Shown here: one piece after another, positions 1 through 10,803 of the stretch | Position numbering within the stretch: the first letter of the stretch is position 1 | Layout of the letters: each line of letters begins with the position of its first letter | Source: Carallia brachiata | Lineage: Eukaryota > Streptophyta > Magnoliopsida > Malpighiales > Rhizophoraceae | Length of the DNA stretch: 64,000 nucleotides | Direction of reading: 5' to 3' | Assembly (NCBI GenBank): GCA_021464245.1 | Contig: JADCRB010000013.1 | Location: 12,621,245-12,685,244, forward strand | Notes under the pieces: model-generated | The model's database searches: none | The model's input: only the letters and a program-made list of their open reading frames with translations | What the model was told of the DNA's origin: nothing | Program-made: the position numbers and the translations under genes

Positions 1-180
1 CAACATAAACCATTGCATAAACAAACGTCAGACCTCAATTGTAGCTTGAAGGAAGGAGAGCTACAAAAGGGTCTGTTTGCGTTTCCATTTTCAAACTGCT
101 CCATTTCCACATTCATTAATTTTTCCTCTTTCACCCTCTAAATATTTTCTTCAGCAAGGCCTTCGCTTTTCCAACTTCAG

Positions 181-1505
181 GTTCTCTCTCTCTCTGCAAG
201 ATTTGTGTTTGCTTTTGTGGTGTTTGTATTTGTGTGTGATCCAAGATGGAAACTTTTGAGTGATATTGGTCTTGGAATATGGATCATGTTTCTGGGTGTT
301 TGTTGTTTGACTTGAATTTTATGAATGATACCTTAATTTGAAGGTCAAGATGGAATTTTTATCAGAATTTTGCAGATGGAATTTGGTAGGACAAAAATGG
401 TTAAAGATATTTGTTTGCAGAAAATGAACTTCAGATGGGTATTTTCTTTTGTTCTGGCACGCCTGATGGAAGAGAAAATGCTGCTGCTGTTTATCCCTTG
501 ATCAATCAGAATTTGTGTATAAGGGAATCATGGTTGCTTTACATTCTGTGTGTTTCTGCCTGCATTTTGGAGATGCAGGTTGTGCTGTACTGTATGGGTT
601 GTTTGATGTGTGAAATGTAATGGTGATTGGCTATCGCATTGGCCATTGTTATTTGTATGTATGTAAGTGAATATGCTGTAATGATGTCATAGTTCTTGGC
701 AAGTTTTTAGATACTCGAACAAGATATGGATAAATTAAAAATTTTTGTTTAGCGTACTGAGAAGTTGCCATTTGAAAATGCTGATTGTGACAGTCACATT
801 AATTGCCGTCTCTGTTTGACAAGATAGAATAGGCAGTTAGGCATAGAAGAAAAAAAGAAGGCATTCTAGTGTATGAGGCTCCCATGCTGTGGAATCTGGA
901 AAAAGGGTCGAATATATGCAATTTTACCTTATTTTCACAAAGTCACTTTCCTTGACTTGAATCTTTGACGTCCAAGTCACAAAGGATATAATAATGTGGT
1001 CTGCTATTCAAGAACAAAAGAATTATATAACCCTTCGTAGATGCGTTTTAATCTCATTGCTGAAATTTTGCGAAACATACATCCCATTTTATGATTTATG
1101 TGGTCTTGTGGACGGGTGGGGATTTTCATATAGATAGCTTTTTTGTTATAGTTTACACCTTGAAGGCCCTGAACATTAGTTGTTGACCATGAAGATCATG
1201 GTGCGATGGGAAGGAGATATGGGAGCTCGAATGGCATTCTATTTAGTATTTGATCTTCTGGAGATTCCATTTATTTCATGAGCAAAGCCTTTTTTTTTTT
1301 TCTTTCCTTACTCTCAACTTTCCCCATTTCTTTTGGAACTTTTGGTGACCTTTCGCCATATCATTGAAAGTTTGTTTCTGCAAAATTAAGTCTCTTTTGG
1401 TTAGTTGACATTGCCTGGCTATGTCATTGATGTGCAAGCTATCATCTGAAAGATTTTCATACTTTAGTATGGATGTATTCACCTTCTCGACATGACAGTT
1501 TGCAG
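181..1505 (+). other. Leader (5' UTR) intron of the 60-aa gene
   Basis: A donor of the form CAG|GTTCTC lies at 180/181 after a CT-rich leader, and the acceptor TTTGCAG ends at 1505. Between them is about 1.3 kb of non-coding DNA without a sustained open frame; short ORFs at 77-259 and 411-620 have no recognisable features. Long first introns in the leader are common in constitutively expressed plant genes. The acceptor is clear. The donor is the best candidate by eye, and other GT sites are possible. Confidence 0.5.
885..1005 (-). mobile_element. Degenerate Au-family SINE relic
   Basis: Read on the minus strand, this stretch follows the order of the plant Au SINE: a TTCAAG-type B-box region, then a run matching the family's GCAAGG(T)AAGGCTGCATACAA block, then a segment near GACCC and a CATGGG-like end. 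It is strongly diverged and has no clear target-site duplication. The call rests on memory of the family consensus and on similarity to the better copy at 4,880-5,035. Confidence 0.45.
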
Positions 1506-1516
1506 ATCTAAAAGCA

Positions 1517-1699
1517 ATGGCAGTAAAACCGACGGTGGCCTTGAGGGCTATGCTTGTAGGAGGGGTAGCCATATTTGCCAAAGTAGCTGGTGCCATGAAG
1601 GCTGCTGGTGGGGCAAAGCTGGGTGCCGCAGCAGCTGCCATGTCATTAGCAGCAGGTGCTGCCATGGGATCAAAAAAGGATGATTCACCTTCAAAATGA
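1517..1699 (+). CDS. Small Ala/Gly-rich conserved-looking protein, 60 aa
   Basis: The single coding exon gives 60 residues. It starts MAVKPTVALRA, has a hydrophobic Ala/Gly/Met-rich middle (about residues 8-52) and ends in a charged tail, GSKKDDSPSK. A splice acceptor (AG at 1504-1505) lies 11 nt before the ATG, so the coding exon opens just after a leader intron. The ATG context (AGCAATGGC) is good for a plant start. An AATAAA signal follows at 1848-1853. The composition resembles small plant proteins with one or two weak membrane helices rich in GxxxG/AxxxA patterns. I recall similar uncharacterised angiosperm proteins but cannot name a function. The neighbouring BGAL17 gene converges on it tail to tail. 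The frame is clean and the gene architecture is convincing; the role is unknown. Confidence 0.7.
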   Translation: MAVKPTVALRAMLVGGVAIFAKVAGAMKAAGGAKLGAAAAAMSLAAGAAMGSKKDDSPSK

Positions 1700-1847
1700 T
1701 TGTGCAATTCTCTGGCTTTATGGTTTTCTTACTTACTATGTAGCATTACATTTTAGCACATTTTGCAGTTTCCCATGCGCTTTTTGGGGACAGTTTTGCT
1801 GTATCTGTACTGTAATCTTGCTTATAAGAGGGTTTAAACCTTTTGGA

Positions 1848-1853
1848 AATAAA
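1848..1853 (+). promoter_or_regulatory. Polyadenylation signal AATAAA of the 60-aa gene
   Basis: A canonical AATAAA lies 149 nt after the stop codon, in a T-rich context typical of plant 3' ends. Confidence 0.5.
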
Positions 1854-2294
1854 AGAATGGCTCTGTTTAAAGATTTGAGTTTCCCGGTGACATGAAATGA
1901 TCATGTAAGCAGGGAAATGATTGAGCTTGTGAGCAAAAGAAATAATTGAAGAATCAAAGAGAATTTCCATTAATAAATGCCGGCTGACAAGTTTAACCAG
2001 ATGAAACACAAATAAAAGGAACTCAATCAATTCTGTGATTCAAATTGATAATCATCCAATAACACAGAGTCATGGCTTCTTATCTAACATGCCCTTTATA
2101 CTTTCTGTATTCTCTCCATGGTGACATGGGGTAAAAACAATATACAACAGGCAATGCATGCTTCACTTATGTTATCAACATCTTGCACGAGAACAATCTT
2201 CAGACATTGCATGGCAGACAAGGAGGTTGCCTTTCTAGCTATATGTTTCACAGCTTCCAAGTATGACAGATCATTTTATAGGTTTACTTTGCCC

Positions 2295-5200
2295 CTAAAG
2301 CTGATGCACACCCAATTTACTTGGACCGCATGTGAAATCCGGCTCATCCATTGAATGAACCACAAGCTCTTGATTGGGTGATTCCAACTCAAGAAGCACC
2401 TGTACAGCCATAAACAACAGTAAGTCAAGGCAAATGCAGCGTTGAGGAGAAAAACAAGGTTTTAATATAATGAGTTATTGATATATTATACCAGAACATT
2501 TTCTCCATGCCGAAGGATTGGGCCAGGGACATAAAGGGTACACTGAGGTCCAACCGACTGCAGGAATTCCAGTTAGAAGAAAATGTCCATGCAAGTGAAA
2601 ACTAATTTTAGGCCTAATTCTGCAAACACCTGCAGTTAGACACTTTCATAGATACCCCCTGAACCTCTTTTTTTAATTTATTTTTTATTTTTTTTATTTC
2701 CCTACAACCACAGGTGAATTTTCATCTTGTTTCAAGGACACAGCTCCATCTAATCTTCTGGAAGCAACATTGTTTTGATCCCATCCATTAGTCCTTGAGA
2801 TGAAAGTTCCCGAATATGTTTGTAGTGAAAAAAGTTTCGGGGAGTCCATGAAATGGAGTATAACTTCAAGGGGTGTTGTGCAATTAGGTCGTAATTTTAT
2901 CACATAAAACAATATAAAAGCATGATTGGAAACAAAGTATTGAAGGAAAACAAAAACTGTACCGGCCAATATCTTCCAATGTTAAAGTCATTAACAAATG
3001 CAACTCCTTTACCCCACCCTCTGAATGATATGAATGTATCTTGTTTCACGTTCTCAACAAAAAAATGGCCAACATAAATCGCTGGTTCTTCAGAAACACT
3101 CTCTGCACAGGGAGGATTGGCTCAATTAGACGACTAAAAACAAACATCATATAAAGTAAAGCAAGTCATGCAATAAGTTTATATGTGTGATTCATACGTT
3201 TTACATCTAGTTAAGAATCTACCAGAGTTATTGTCTGATATGTTCCGGGCTAGAACTCTAGTGAATCTGGAATGTGCAACCTGGACGATGGGTTCAATTT
3301 TTGACAACTCATTCAGGCAGTTGAAAGGAATTGAAATCATTTTCCAACCGTGCACAATTTTCCCATGTATATATACAGAAGACAAGATTCCCTGCAAAAG
3401 TGATGTACAAAAGACCAATAAAATATTCTCGCACGCTATGAGATGACATATGATTAGAAACTGTAATAATGGCAAACACAAACTGAAAAAGTATTGCATA
3501 CGATTGTTTATTTAATCAAGAAAAAGGAGAAAAAAGAGCAGCTTACCTTCTTGTCAAACAAGTACGGTCCGTAATTAATACGACCCATATTTTCAACCTA
3601 TAACAGTGCAGAATATATTGATTAGGAAAATGGTCACATACTTATGTTAATCCCAAACACAAAAACTGAAATGGCAAGCACCAGATAAAGTTAAAAAGTA
3701 AAGGGAATTTCATTTTTGTATGTTTATTGCCTGAACCTGGATCAAAATAAATGACTTTAGTTGTAGTCATTTCATGAACACCTTCTAGTCCATATGTGCA
3801 TGTAATACAATTATTATGTTACTGCAGTTTAAAGAGTAAAAAGTAATTGGACCAAAATGTAACAGAGAAAAGTATTCTGGTTTAATGTTAAATCACTGAG
3901 GATATAGGAAAAAATATTAAAATGGAATTCAGGACTTGGGCAATACAAATTCGGCAGACTCATGCAATCCCAAATTGTATCTTCAATAAGGGAACAACCA
4001 CACAAACCGGAAGTGCAAAATGACCAAAGTTTTCTGAGGAAAGGACAAATACCAATATATATAAGCTGATGTTGGAGGAACATTTGCTATTAGGAAGGCT
4101 TAGTCCGTTATTTGACCACCTTTCAATTGATCCAACATATTTTAGCCTTTGAGAAGGGCATGAAACAAACACTTGGGCTCTGTCATGCACCTGCAGATAA
4201 TATCATAAAAACCAAGTCTTTTTGAGAGTTAATATACTAGTAATGATAAAAGGTGACTCAGCGCACATTGATCTAATTATACAGCATGGAAAATTCCATC
4301 ATGAGAAATTGTACATAAGCCACGAGGAAAGCCATCACATAAGTAGATCACATACCTCAGCTATTGAAAGAATGCTTCCATCATCTTTTGCTGTATATTT
4401 TGAAACATATAATAGGAATCCAAACATCTGCATGTAATAAGATTCAGTTACAATGCAATCTTGGGTCAGTATGGAAGGTTACAACCTTTTACAATACAAT
4501 GCAAATGTCATGCACCTGTCCCACAGACTCCATCGAAATCGGGTTTTCAGATTCAACCACACCAGCAGGATTTAATGTGTCAAGCAAATCAAAAAAATAT
4601 CCTGTCTGCAGTAAGCGAATAGGTCCATATCCAGTGCTTTTAATGCTTGGAGGAACTGAGGGAAGAGATGCAGCACTGTGACGCCCTATAACCCTCCGCA
4701 TAGCTTGAGACAGTCATGAACAATCAGTTCAAGAGAAATGATTAACAAGAAAATAACAAGTAAAATCGATAAAAAAAAAATCTGCAGCATACTACAGAGC
4801 CATAAAAAAGCACCCCTATTTCTCTCCCTTGTGGAGTTTAGCGAAGTAGAAACATGATAAAAATACGGTGCCAAAGTGCATGTGGCTCCAACCCTATGGG
4901 GTTTGGGGAAGGTAAAATGTATGCAACTTTACCCCTATTTTTACGTAGAGGCTATTTTTGCGCTTGAACCTATGAACTCCAGGTCTTAATGGGATAAACT
5001 TACCATTACAGCAAGGCTTGCCCTTGAACTTGAAAACTTCTATAATTAAAAAATAAAATTTTAAATTTTAAAAAAAAAAAAACTCATAAGAAAGCTCTCA
5101 GGTATAACTCTTTCTAGATCTAAGTTAGGATTTCCTCCCATACTCCCATCTCTGGTACAACATTATTTCAGTCTTCTTATAATGATATGAATGGCCACAT

Positions 5201-8200
5201 CAAAACCAACAAGATTTTCTTACTGAAATACCATGCACATTAAGTCTCCCTTGTCATTTCTCGGTACTTCTATTATACTCTGAGATAATAAATTAACAAC
5301 CAAACTGAATCAAGTTAGGTCCAAATTGCACATACCATTAAATTTTGCATTTTCCACGTCACCGGATTCCCTAATTGGTGCATCCTGGAAAAATAATGAA
5401 GTCAGTTATGCACTTGTATAAAAAATTTACTTACCGAAAGAAAATCAAGTATTATTATCTCATTCCATGAAGATATATGAAACATCTAATAAACTAGCGA
5501 ACATTGTTTTCCTCACATAATCATAGGAAGTAAGGTCTGGCTTGTAATCAGACCCATCTATACCAGTATTTGCTCCACTGTAAAATCCAAAGTTCGTTCC
5601 ACCATGTGCCATCTGGATGCCAAGCAGGATAATAAGAATGTAACATTACCACATACACATCCCATAATGTCAAATATTCATCAAATGTTTAGAATCATAC
5701 ATAAAGCACGGCAGAAGCATTTCCTGACAGAATCTTTTCCAGGGAAGATGCTGTAAAATCAGCATCAGTCTTAGCAACCTTTTCTTTCCAGTGCGTCAGC
5801 CAACCTGTGTAGAACTCCCTAAGAGAAAAAAACATCATGAGCATTAAACTACTGATTACTAGCCTATGAAAACAATTAACAAGACACCTACGCGGAAAGT
5901 GGTGGTGATTTTCCTGGGGCATTGAACTCCTTTTGTAAATTGAATATGGGCCAAGGATCGTCACCAGTGGTGAAGTCAACAGCTGTGCAATGGAGATAAA
6001 CAATATGAATATGAAAAGAAAAGGAATTTAGAAATGCAAAAATATATATATTTCCTCCTGATCCTTAGTTTGGAATTTTGATATGCAAATACTGTTTTTT
6101 TTTTCTCTTTTTTTTTTTTTTTACCTGAAAAGACAGCATCTCCACGAATGGTTCCTTTCTCAAGGGTTTCCCTAGAACCTCCATCTGTAGTATATCTAGA
6201 AATCATTAAACAAGGGAAAAAAGAAAGTCAAGAAAGGGACACAAGAATCTGTCCAGTGAAGCAAGGCCCATAGATCATGTCTTATGCAAATAAGATCAAA
6301 CAGTAGGATGGCGTGTAGGAAATATGTACAGCGAGAGCACTATACAATGGTTAATTGAAGACAGACTGACAGACTCTTAAGAGAACTCAGAAGCCTGGTG
6401 GCGAGGTCAATAATGACCACAGGCAGGTAGTGACAGAAACGGTTAGGGTGCTGCAGACAATTCCTTTGAGACATTGGCAACCTTGAATTAATGGACAAAT
6501 GATCAAATGCCCAGGTCTACTATTTGGTTACATGGGCCATTAATAAACTTCAAGAATCTAGCATGATTAAGCATTATAAAGGAAGTAAAGAAATTGCTTT
6601 TGATCAACGGCAAACATGATAGAAATTCATGATCATCTACAACAGTTTCAAACACACACTATTCTTCATGATTACAAAACTAATTTACCATGTGCTTTAC
6701 CTAAATGCAATGATTACAAATGAGAAATAAATCTAGATAATGCGACTTCAAACAGGTTAGATGTAGAACCTCTTACAGAATTATTTTGTCCCCAAGATGC
6801 TGACGGGCCAACTTGACCAGGTGATGAAGATAAGCTTTGTCGTTCCATATGAACCAAACTCATTTTCGACCTATCAATATAGTCTCCTTTTAAAACAAGT
6901 CTTAATACCATAATTCTTAAGGAAGCAAAACTATCTGACATTAAAATTGGTCCATTCACATTTGACAAAGGACTATGCTACCATTTAGAGTGATCTTGAG
7001 GGGCGTAGCATAATTCAGAGGAACATAGGGATATTTGGATCCCACAAAGGAAGTAAAGGCAAGGAAGGCTACTTCTACAATCTTGCTTTGCAAATATTTT
7101 AGAACTAGTTGCCTTTTATCAGTGCATCAAAACTGCAACAAGTACGAACTCATAAATTTTATCTAAATCTCATTCAATTTATATTCATTGGCAGTTGCAT
7201 CTATCTTGGACAAAGATGGGCCTCACCCACATCATACCAGCAGATATGGATCAAGGAAAGAAAAATAGATCATAAACCAACGACAAGCTACACATACCTG
7301 AACCATTATGATAGGGCCTCCATTGCTATAGAGAAGAGGAGCTATCTTGGAAGTAGGATTCCCCACCATCTGTCGACCTACAGTATTCATGACCATATCA
7401 ATTTAACGAGTTCAGAACACGGAACGAAATTTCGTCCAGGATGTGAAGCATATCAAAAAGGGAAGGAAAAACACAGAAAGAAAAAAGCTACTTGCATAAT
7501 TTGTGATGAAATATTGTTCAGATAAATCCATTCACTATAATTTGTTGTATTTTACAAGAACAGAAACTATTGGCATACCAATTGAAGGTAGACAGGATCT
7601 GATGATCTCAGTTTGATAGCTGGCTCTATGGCTAGCAACCAAGCAGGGAAACCACCCAAGTCCCACTCTGCATCCAAACACACACGCGAAGGTGGGGGGG
7701 TTAGAGAAGGCAAAAAAAATTTGAGAGTTGGTTCACAGCAACCAATAATGAATTCAAAAAACCCCTACATTTGGCAGTTAGGACCGACCTGCACATATAT
7801 ATAAGGTCCAGCACGAAGCATGACTAGAAAATCCAACTTCTGGCAGAGTTTGATGAAAGAAACTAGATCAGCAATACCCTCAAAAACCACCTTTCCGGGT
7901 TGTGGTTCATGAAGATTCCAAGGAACATAAGTTTGGATGGTGTTAAGGCCCAGTGCCTTTGCTCTCAACAGTCTATCTTCCCAATACTACATAAGTAAAA
8001 CATAATTGTCAAGTTAGCAGTTTATATCAATGGGGCAATTCCTAACAAGAGGCAGATTTGGCTTTTCAGTAAAAATATTTTGCAAGAACTAATTACTGAA
8101 CAAATATAAGTCTAATAGCCTTTATAAGAACCTTTGAAAAGTAGGAAGTTGCAGATAAGTTACAATGCCAACATCTAGTGTGGATCAGGGGAATATTCTA

Positions 8201-9131
8201 GAATTAATTGAGAAATTATTTCTTCATATAATCTCACACATCATAAAAATGTGCATCCTAAACTTGATCATAATTTCTCATTTCCCTCTAATGCAAGTAT
8301 TCGCTAACAAACACAGATCACGTTTATGCATGACTGAGCACGTAGAATGCCATTGACTGAAAATTTTACTATCGTACAGATGCCACTAATTTGAAAGATA
8401 ATAGCAAGATGGTTACCTCAGGAACAACCCGGAAATAATGCAAGTCACCCCCAATGATCTGGAAAGGTTTACCATCTTTCCAGAACTTGTCATTAGCAAT
8501 CTCAAAACCTCGAGCATTAGCCTGATATAACCGATTAGTATTGCAACAAATAAACTAAAAAGATTCAAATTATTAACCTTTCATGTACAATTCCAGTCTC
8601 ACACTCCTAGTTTAGAGCACATAAACAGCATATTTGCTTCTTTATTTAAATGGCTTTCCAAACAATTCTAACATCTAGACTAATTCTTCAGTCTTTTCCC
8701 TAACATATTTCTTCAGTTCTACCAATTATATTACCCCAATTCTTAGCTTTAGATAACAAGACAGCCTTCAATATTAGAGCTGCAATTCTTGCCCAAAAAG
8801 ACACGAACTTTCACAATTCATGAAATTAATTTGATAGCTCATAAAAACTAAATGAAAAAGCAAACAAGGTGGATGAGTACCAAAACTTACTTGAAGACTT
8901 TTAGTGACTTCCAGTATGATAATAAGATAAAAATCCCATCTTTACTAAAATTTCAGCTAGGGGGAAAAAAAAAACCCCATCAAGAGAATACCTTTATGGG
9001 GCGGTGAGAGGAGAGTGGCGGTGAGAGAAAGAAGGGAGAGGAGCAAAGACTGGAACAAAAGAAGCAAAAGCTAACAGAGAGATGATGGACAGAAACAGTG
9101 TCGTTTTGGTGGCTCTTTTCTTCCTTGCCAT
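2295..9131 (-). CDS. BGAL17: Beta-galactosidase 17-type GH35 enzyme, 19 exons, with four coding indels as sequenced
   Basis: This glycoside hydrolase family 35 enzyme should release terminal beta-galactose from cell-wall or glycoprotein glycans. Exons from the start: 9131-8992, 8521-8417, 7986-7789, 7667-7579, 7377-7298, 6870-6777, 6195-6125, 5982-5892, 5818-5701, 5612-5517, 5384-5336, 4703-4516, 4427-4356, 4190-4053, 3597-3547, 3391-3223, 3102-2963, 2557-2492, 2399-2295. The product would be about 686 aa, near the usual length for BGAL17. An N-terminal hydrophobic segment (LFLSIISLLAFASFV) suggests a signal anchor. GH35 motifs visible are GPIIMVQ-VENEFGSY (acid/base Glu about 208), LSAEFYTGW (nucleophile Glu about 291) and GGTNFGFYSGAN. 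All junctions are GT-AG and exons 7-19 are clean. Exons 1, 3, 5 and 6 each need a 1-2 nt correction (see findings). I chose the Met of MARKKR because upstream Met codons precede only basic low-complexity sequence. Confidence 0.85.
2603..2899. mobile_element. hAT-type MITE with 8-bp target-site duplication, in BGAL17 intron 17
   Basis: The 281-bp element (2611-2891) is flanked by a perfect 8-bp direct repeat, TAATTTTA, at 2603-2610 and 2892-2899. Its ends are imperfect inverted repeats: GGCCTAATTCTGCAAACACC on the left, against a right end whose reverse complement begins CGACCTAATTGCACAACACC. An 8-bp duplication is the hallmark of hAT transposition. It has no coding capacity. It sits between exons 17 and 18. 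Confidence 0.8.
4880..5035 (-). mobile_element. Au-family SINE relic in BGAL17 intron 11
   Basis: Read on the minus strand, this contains an A-box-like TGGTAAGTTTAT, a B-box-like ATAGGTTCAAGC, the block CTCTACGTAAAAATAGGGGTAAAGTTGCA and a CCCCAAACCCCATAGGG end, in the order of the plant Au SINE. It lies in the same orientation as the host gene, between exons 11 and 12. An A-rich stretch sits on the other flank. The family call is from memory of the Au consensus. Confidence 0.6.
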
Positions 9132-9924
9132 TGTTGCTGTTGTTGTTGATAACTTGGAATTGCTGCTTCTCAAGAATCTCATTTCTTCATCTTCTTTCTT
9201 CTTTCTGCTTTTTGGGGATCTTTTTCTTTTTTGAACTTTTTTGTCTAAAGGGTTCTGGTAGGTAACAACTAACAACTGGACGAAAGGAAGAAAATGTGGT
9301 TGACCCCCCTGCCTGTTAATGCAGTGGAGGAGGAGGACGAGCCTGGTTGAATCCCACAGATCTGACTGGTATTTAATTAGTAAATCTCACTGGACCGTAG
9401 CCTAATTAACTTGTCATTACCAGCCTCATTTATATGTCTTTTTTTTCTTTTTTTTTTTTCTTTTAGGAGGAAACCACAACGTTTAGAGTCATTAAATTTC
9501 AAACGTGAAATTAAAATACCTCCATTAATTGCATTACAAAGACGATATTCATTTATATGTCAAAATTTGAGGTGTATGTGCTTCTTTAAGATTATAATCA
9601 TCGGTTGAAACATTTCTTGTCTTTAGAATGCCAACCTAATTCCTAAATTATATCATTGCAAACAAAAAAAAAAAAACATGAAGCTTATGGTATGATTGGG
9701 ACTATGAAAATGTGATGTCTATGTGTTTTTCACATGAGTCTATCCATTACATTTATCATAATGGTTAAATATATATTTTTAGCCTTTAACGAAGAATGTA
9801 TCAATTCATCACGTGCATATCCTTGTAATAAAATTTAACACTATATATCTCCACAATTTTGGTTGGTTTTTAAGGGCCATGATGCCTTTTCGTTAGTCAG
9901 ACTAAACATCCAACAATTAGGATA

Positions 9925-10803
9925 GTAAACGAGTTGATATATTTGTTAAAAGTTTAGTAATTGACTCGCGTTCATTTATTTAGTTAAACGAGCGATACAC
10001 AAGTTTAAAAATAAAACTTATTTAATAAATAAGCCGAAGCTAAATAGGGATAAACTCGACAGTTCATTAAAACTTATTTAACACTCGATAAATATATCAT
10101 TAATAATTCATTTAATATATATTATTATAAACTCATTTAATGTATTGATCACACTTAATTATATCATTTAACTTTTAGTATAAATAATTATCAATTTAAA
10201 ATTATGCCTTTTATTTCATATATTTATTTGGACAAGACTTATATGTAATTAAGACTGCAAATAAGTCAATACGTTCGTTAAAAGTTCAGCGCTTGATTTG
10301 GTAAAAATCTGACTTAAACTCATTCGTTTAGCTAAACAAGTGATATATGAAATTAAATTCAAAATTCGTTTAATAAATTAGTTAAATTTGAGTAAATACA
10401 AATTTGGTTAAACTCATGAATAGCTCGTTTAAAAACTTATCTATATACTAATTAAAAAAATTCATGTATTATGTTATAAAAATAATTTTATCAAGTCTAT
10501 TTTTAAAATCATATATTTATATTTATACATTAAAATAAAATATATTTTAATTATTTAATTTTATTTAAATAAATGGTTTTTACCCTTTCATTTTATGTGA
10601 AATAATAAAATTTGTTAATTTTAATTATTTTATGAGTGTTATAAAATTAAATGACGCAGTTCGTTAAAAAGTCGAAAGTTCAGTTTGATAACAATAGATT
10701 CAGCGTGAACTCAATTCATTAATAAATGACACTAATACTAAATCTCATTTTTAAACTCGTTTACCTGAATATAATAAGATTCGGCTCGACTCAACTCGTT
10801 TAC
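9925..10803. mobile_element. 0.88-kb element with perfect 13-bp terminal inverted repeats and internal repeats
   Basis: The left end, GTAAACGAGTTGA (9925-9937), is the exact reverse complement of the right end, TCAACTCGTTTAC (10791-10803). Inside, a module containing TTCGTTAAAAGTT-like and TTTAG(C/T)TAAACGAG-like sequence recurs near 9,940, 10,270 and 10,655. There is no coding capacity. I see no clear target-site duplication, so the superfamily is not assigned. Confidence 0.5.

Noticed and set aside
4010..4053. Reading through exon 14 of BGAL17 into ENFGHF as coding, with a 19-nt intron
   Set aside because: A 19-nt intron is too short for plant splicing. Exon 15 at 3597-3547 supplies the expected VENMGRINYGPYLF in phase.
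7109..7525. 138-codon plus-strand frame
   Set aside because: It is antisense to BGAL17 exon 5 and its flanking introns, a shadow of that gene.
8990..9001. Non-canonical donor in BGAL17 exon 1 to avoid the TAA
   Set aside because: No GT or plausible GC donor lies between the hydrophobic segment and the TAA. The AAAG|GTATTC donor is good and only the frame is off by one, so an indel is simpler.
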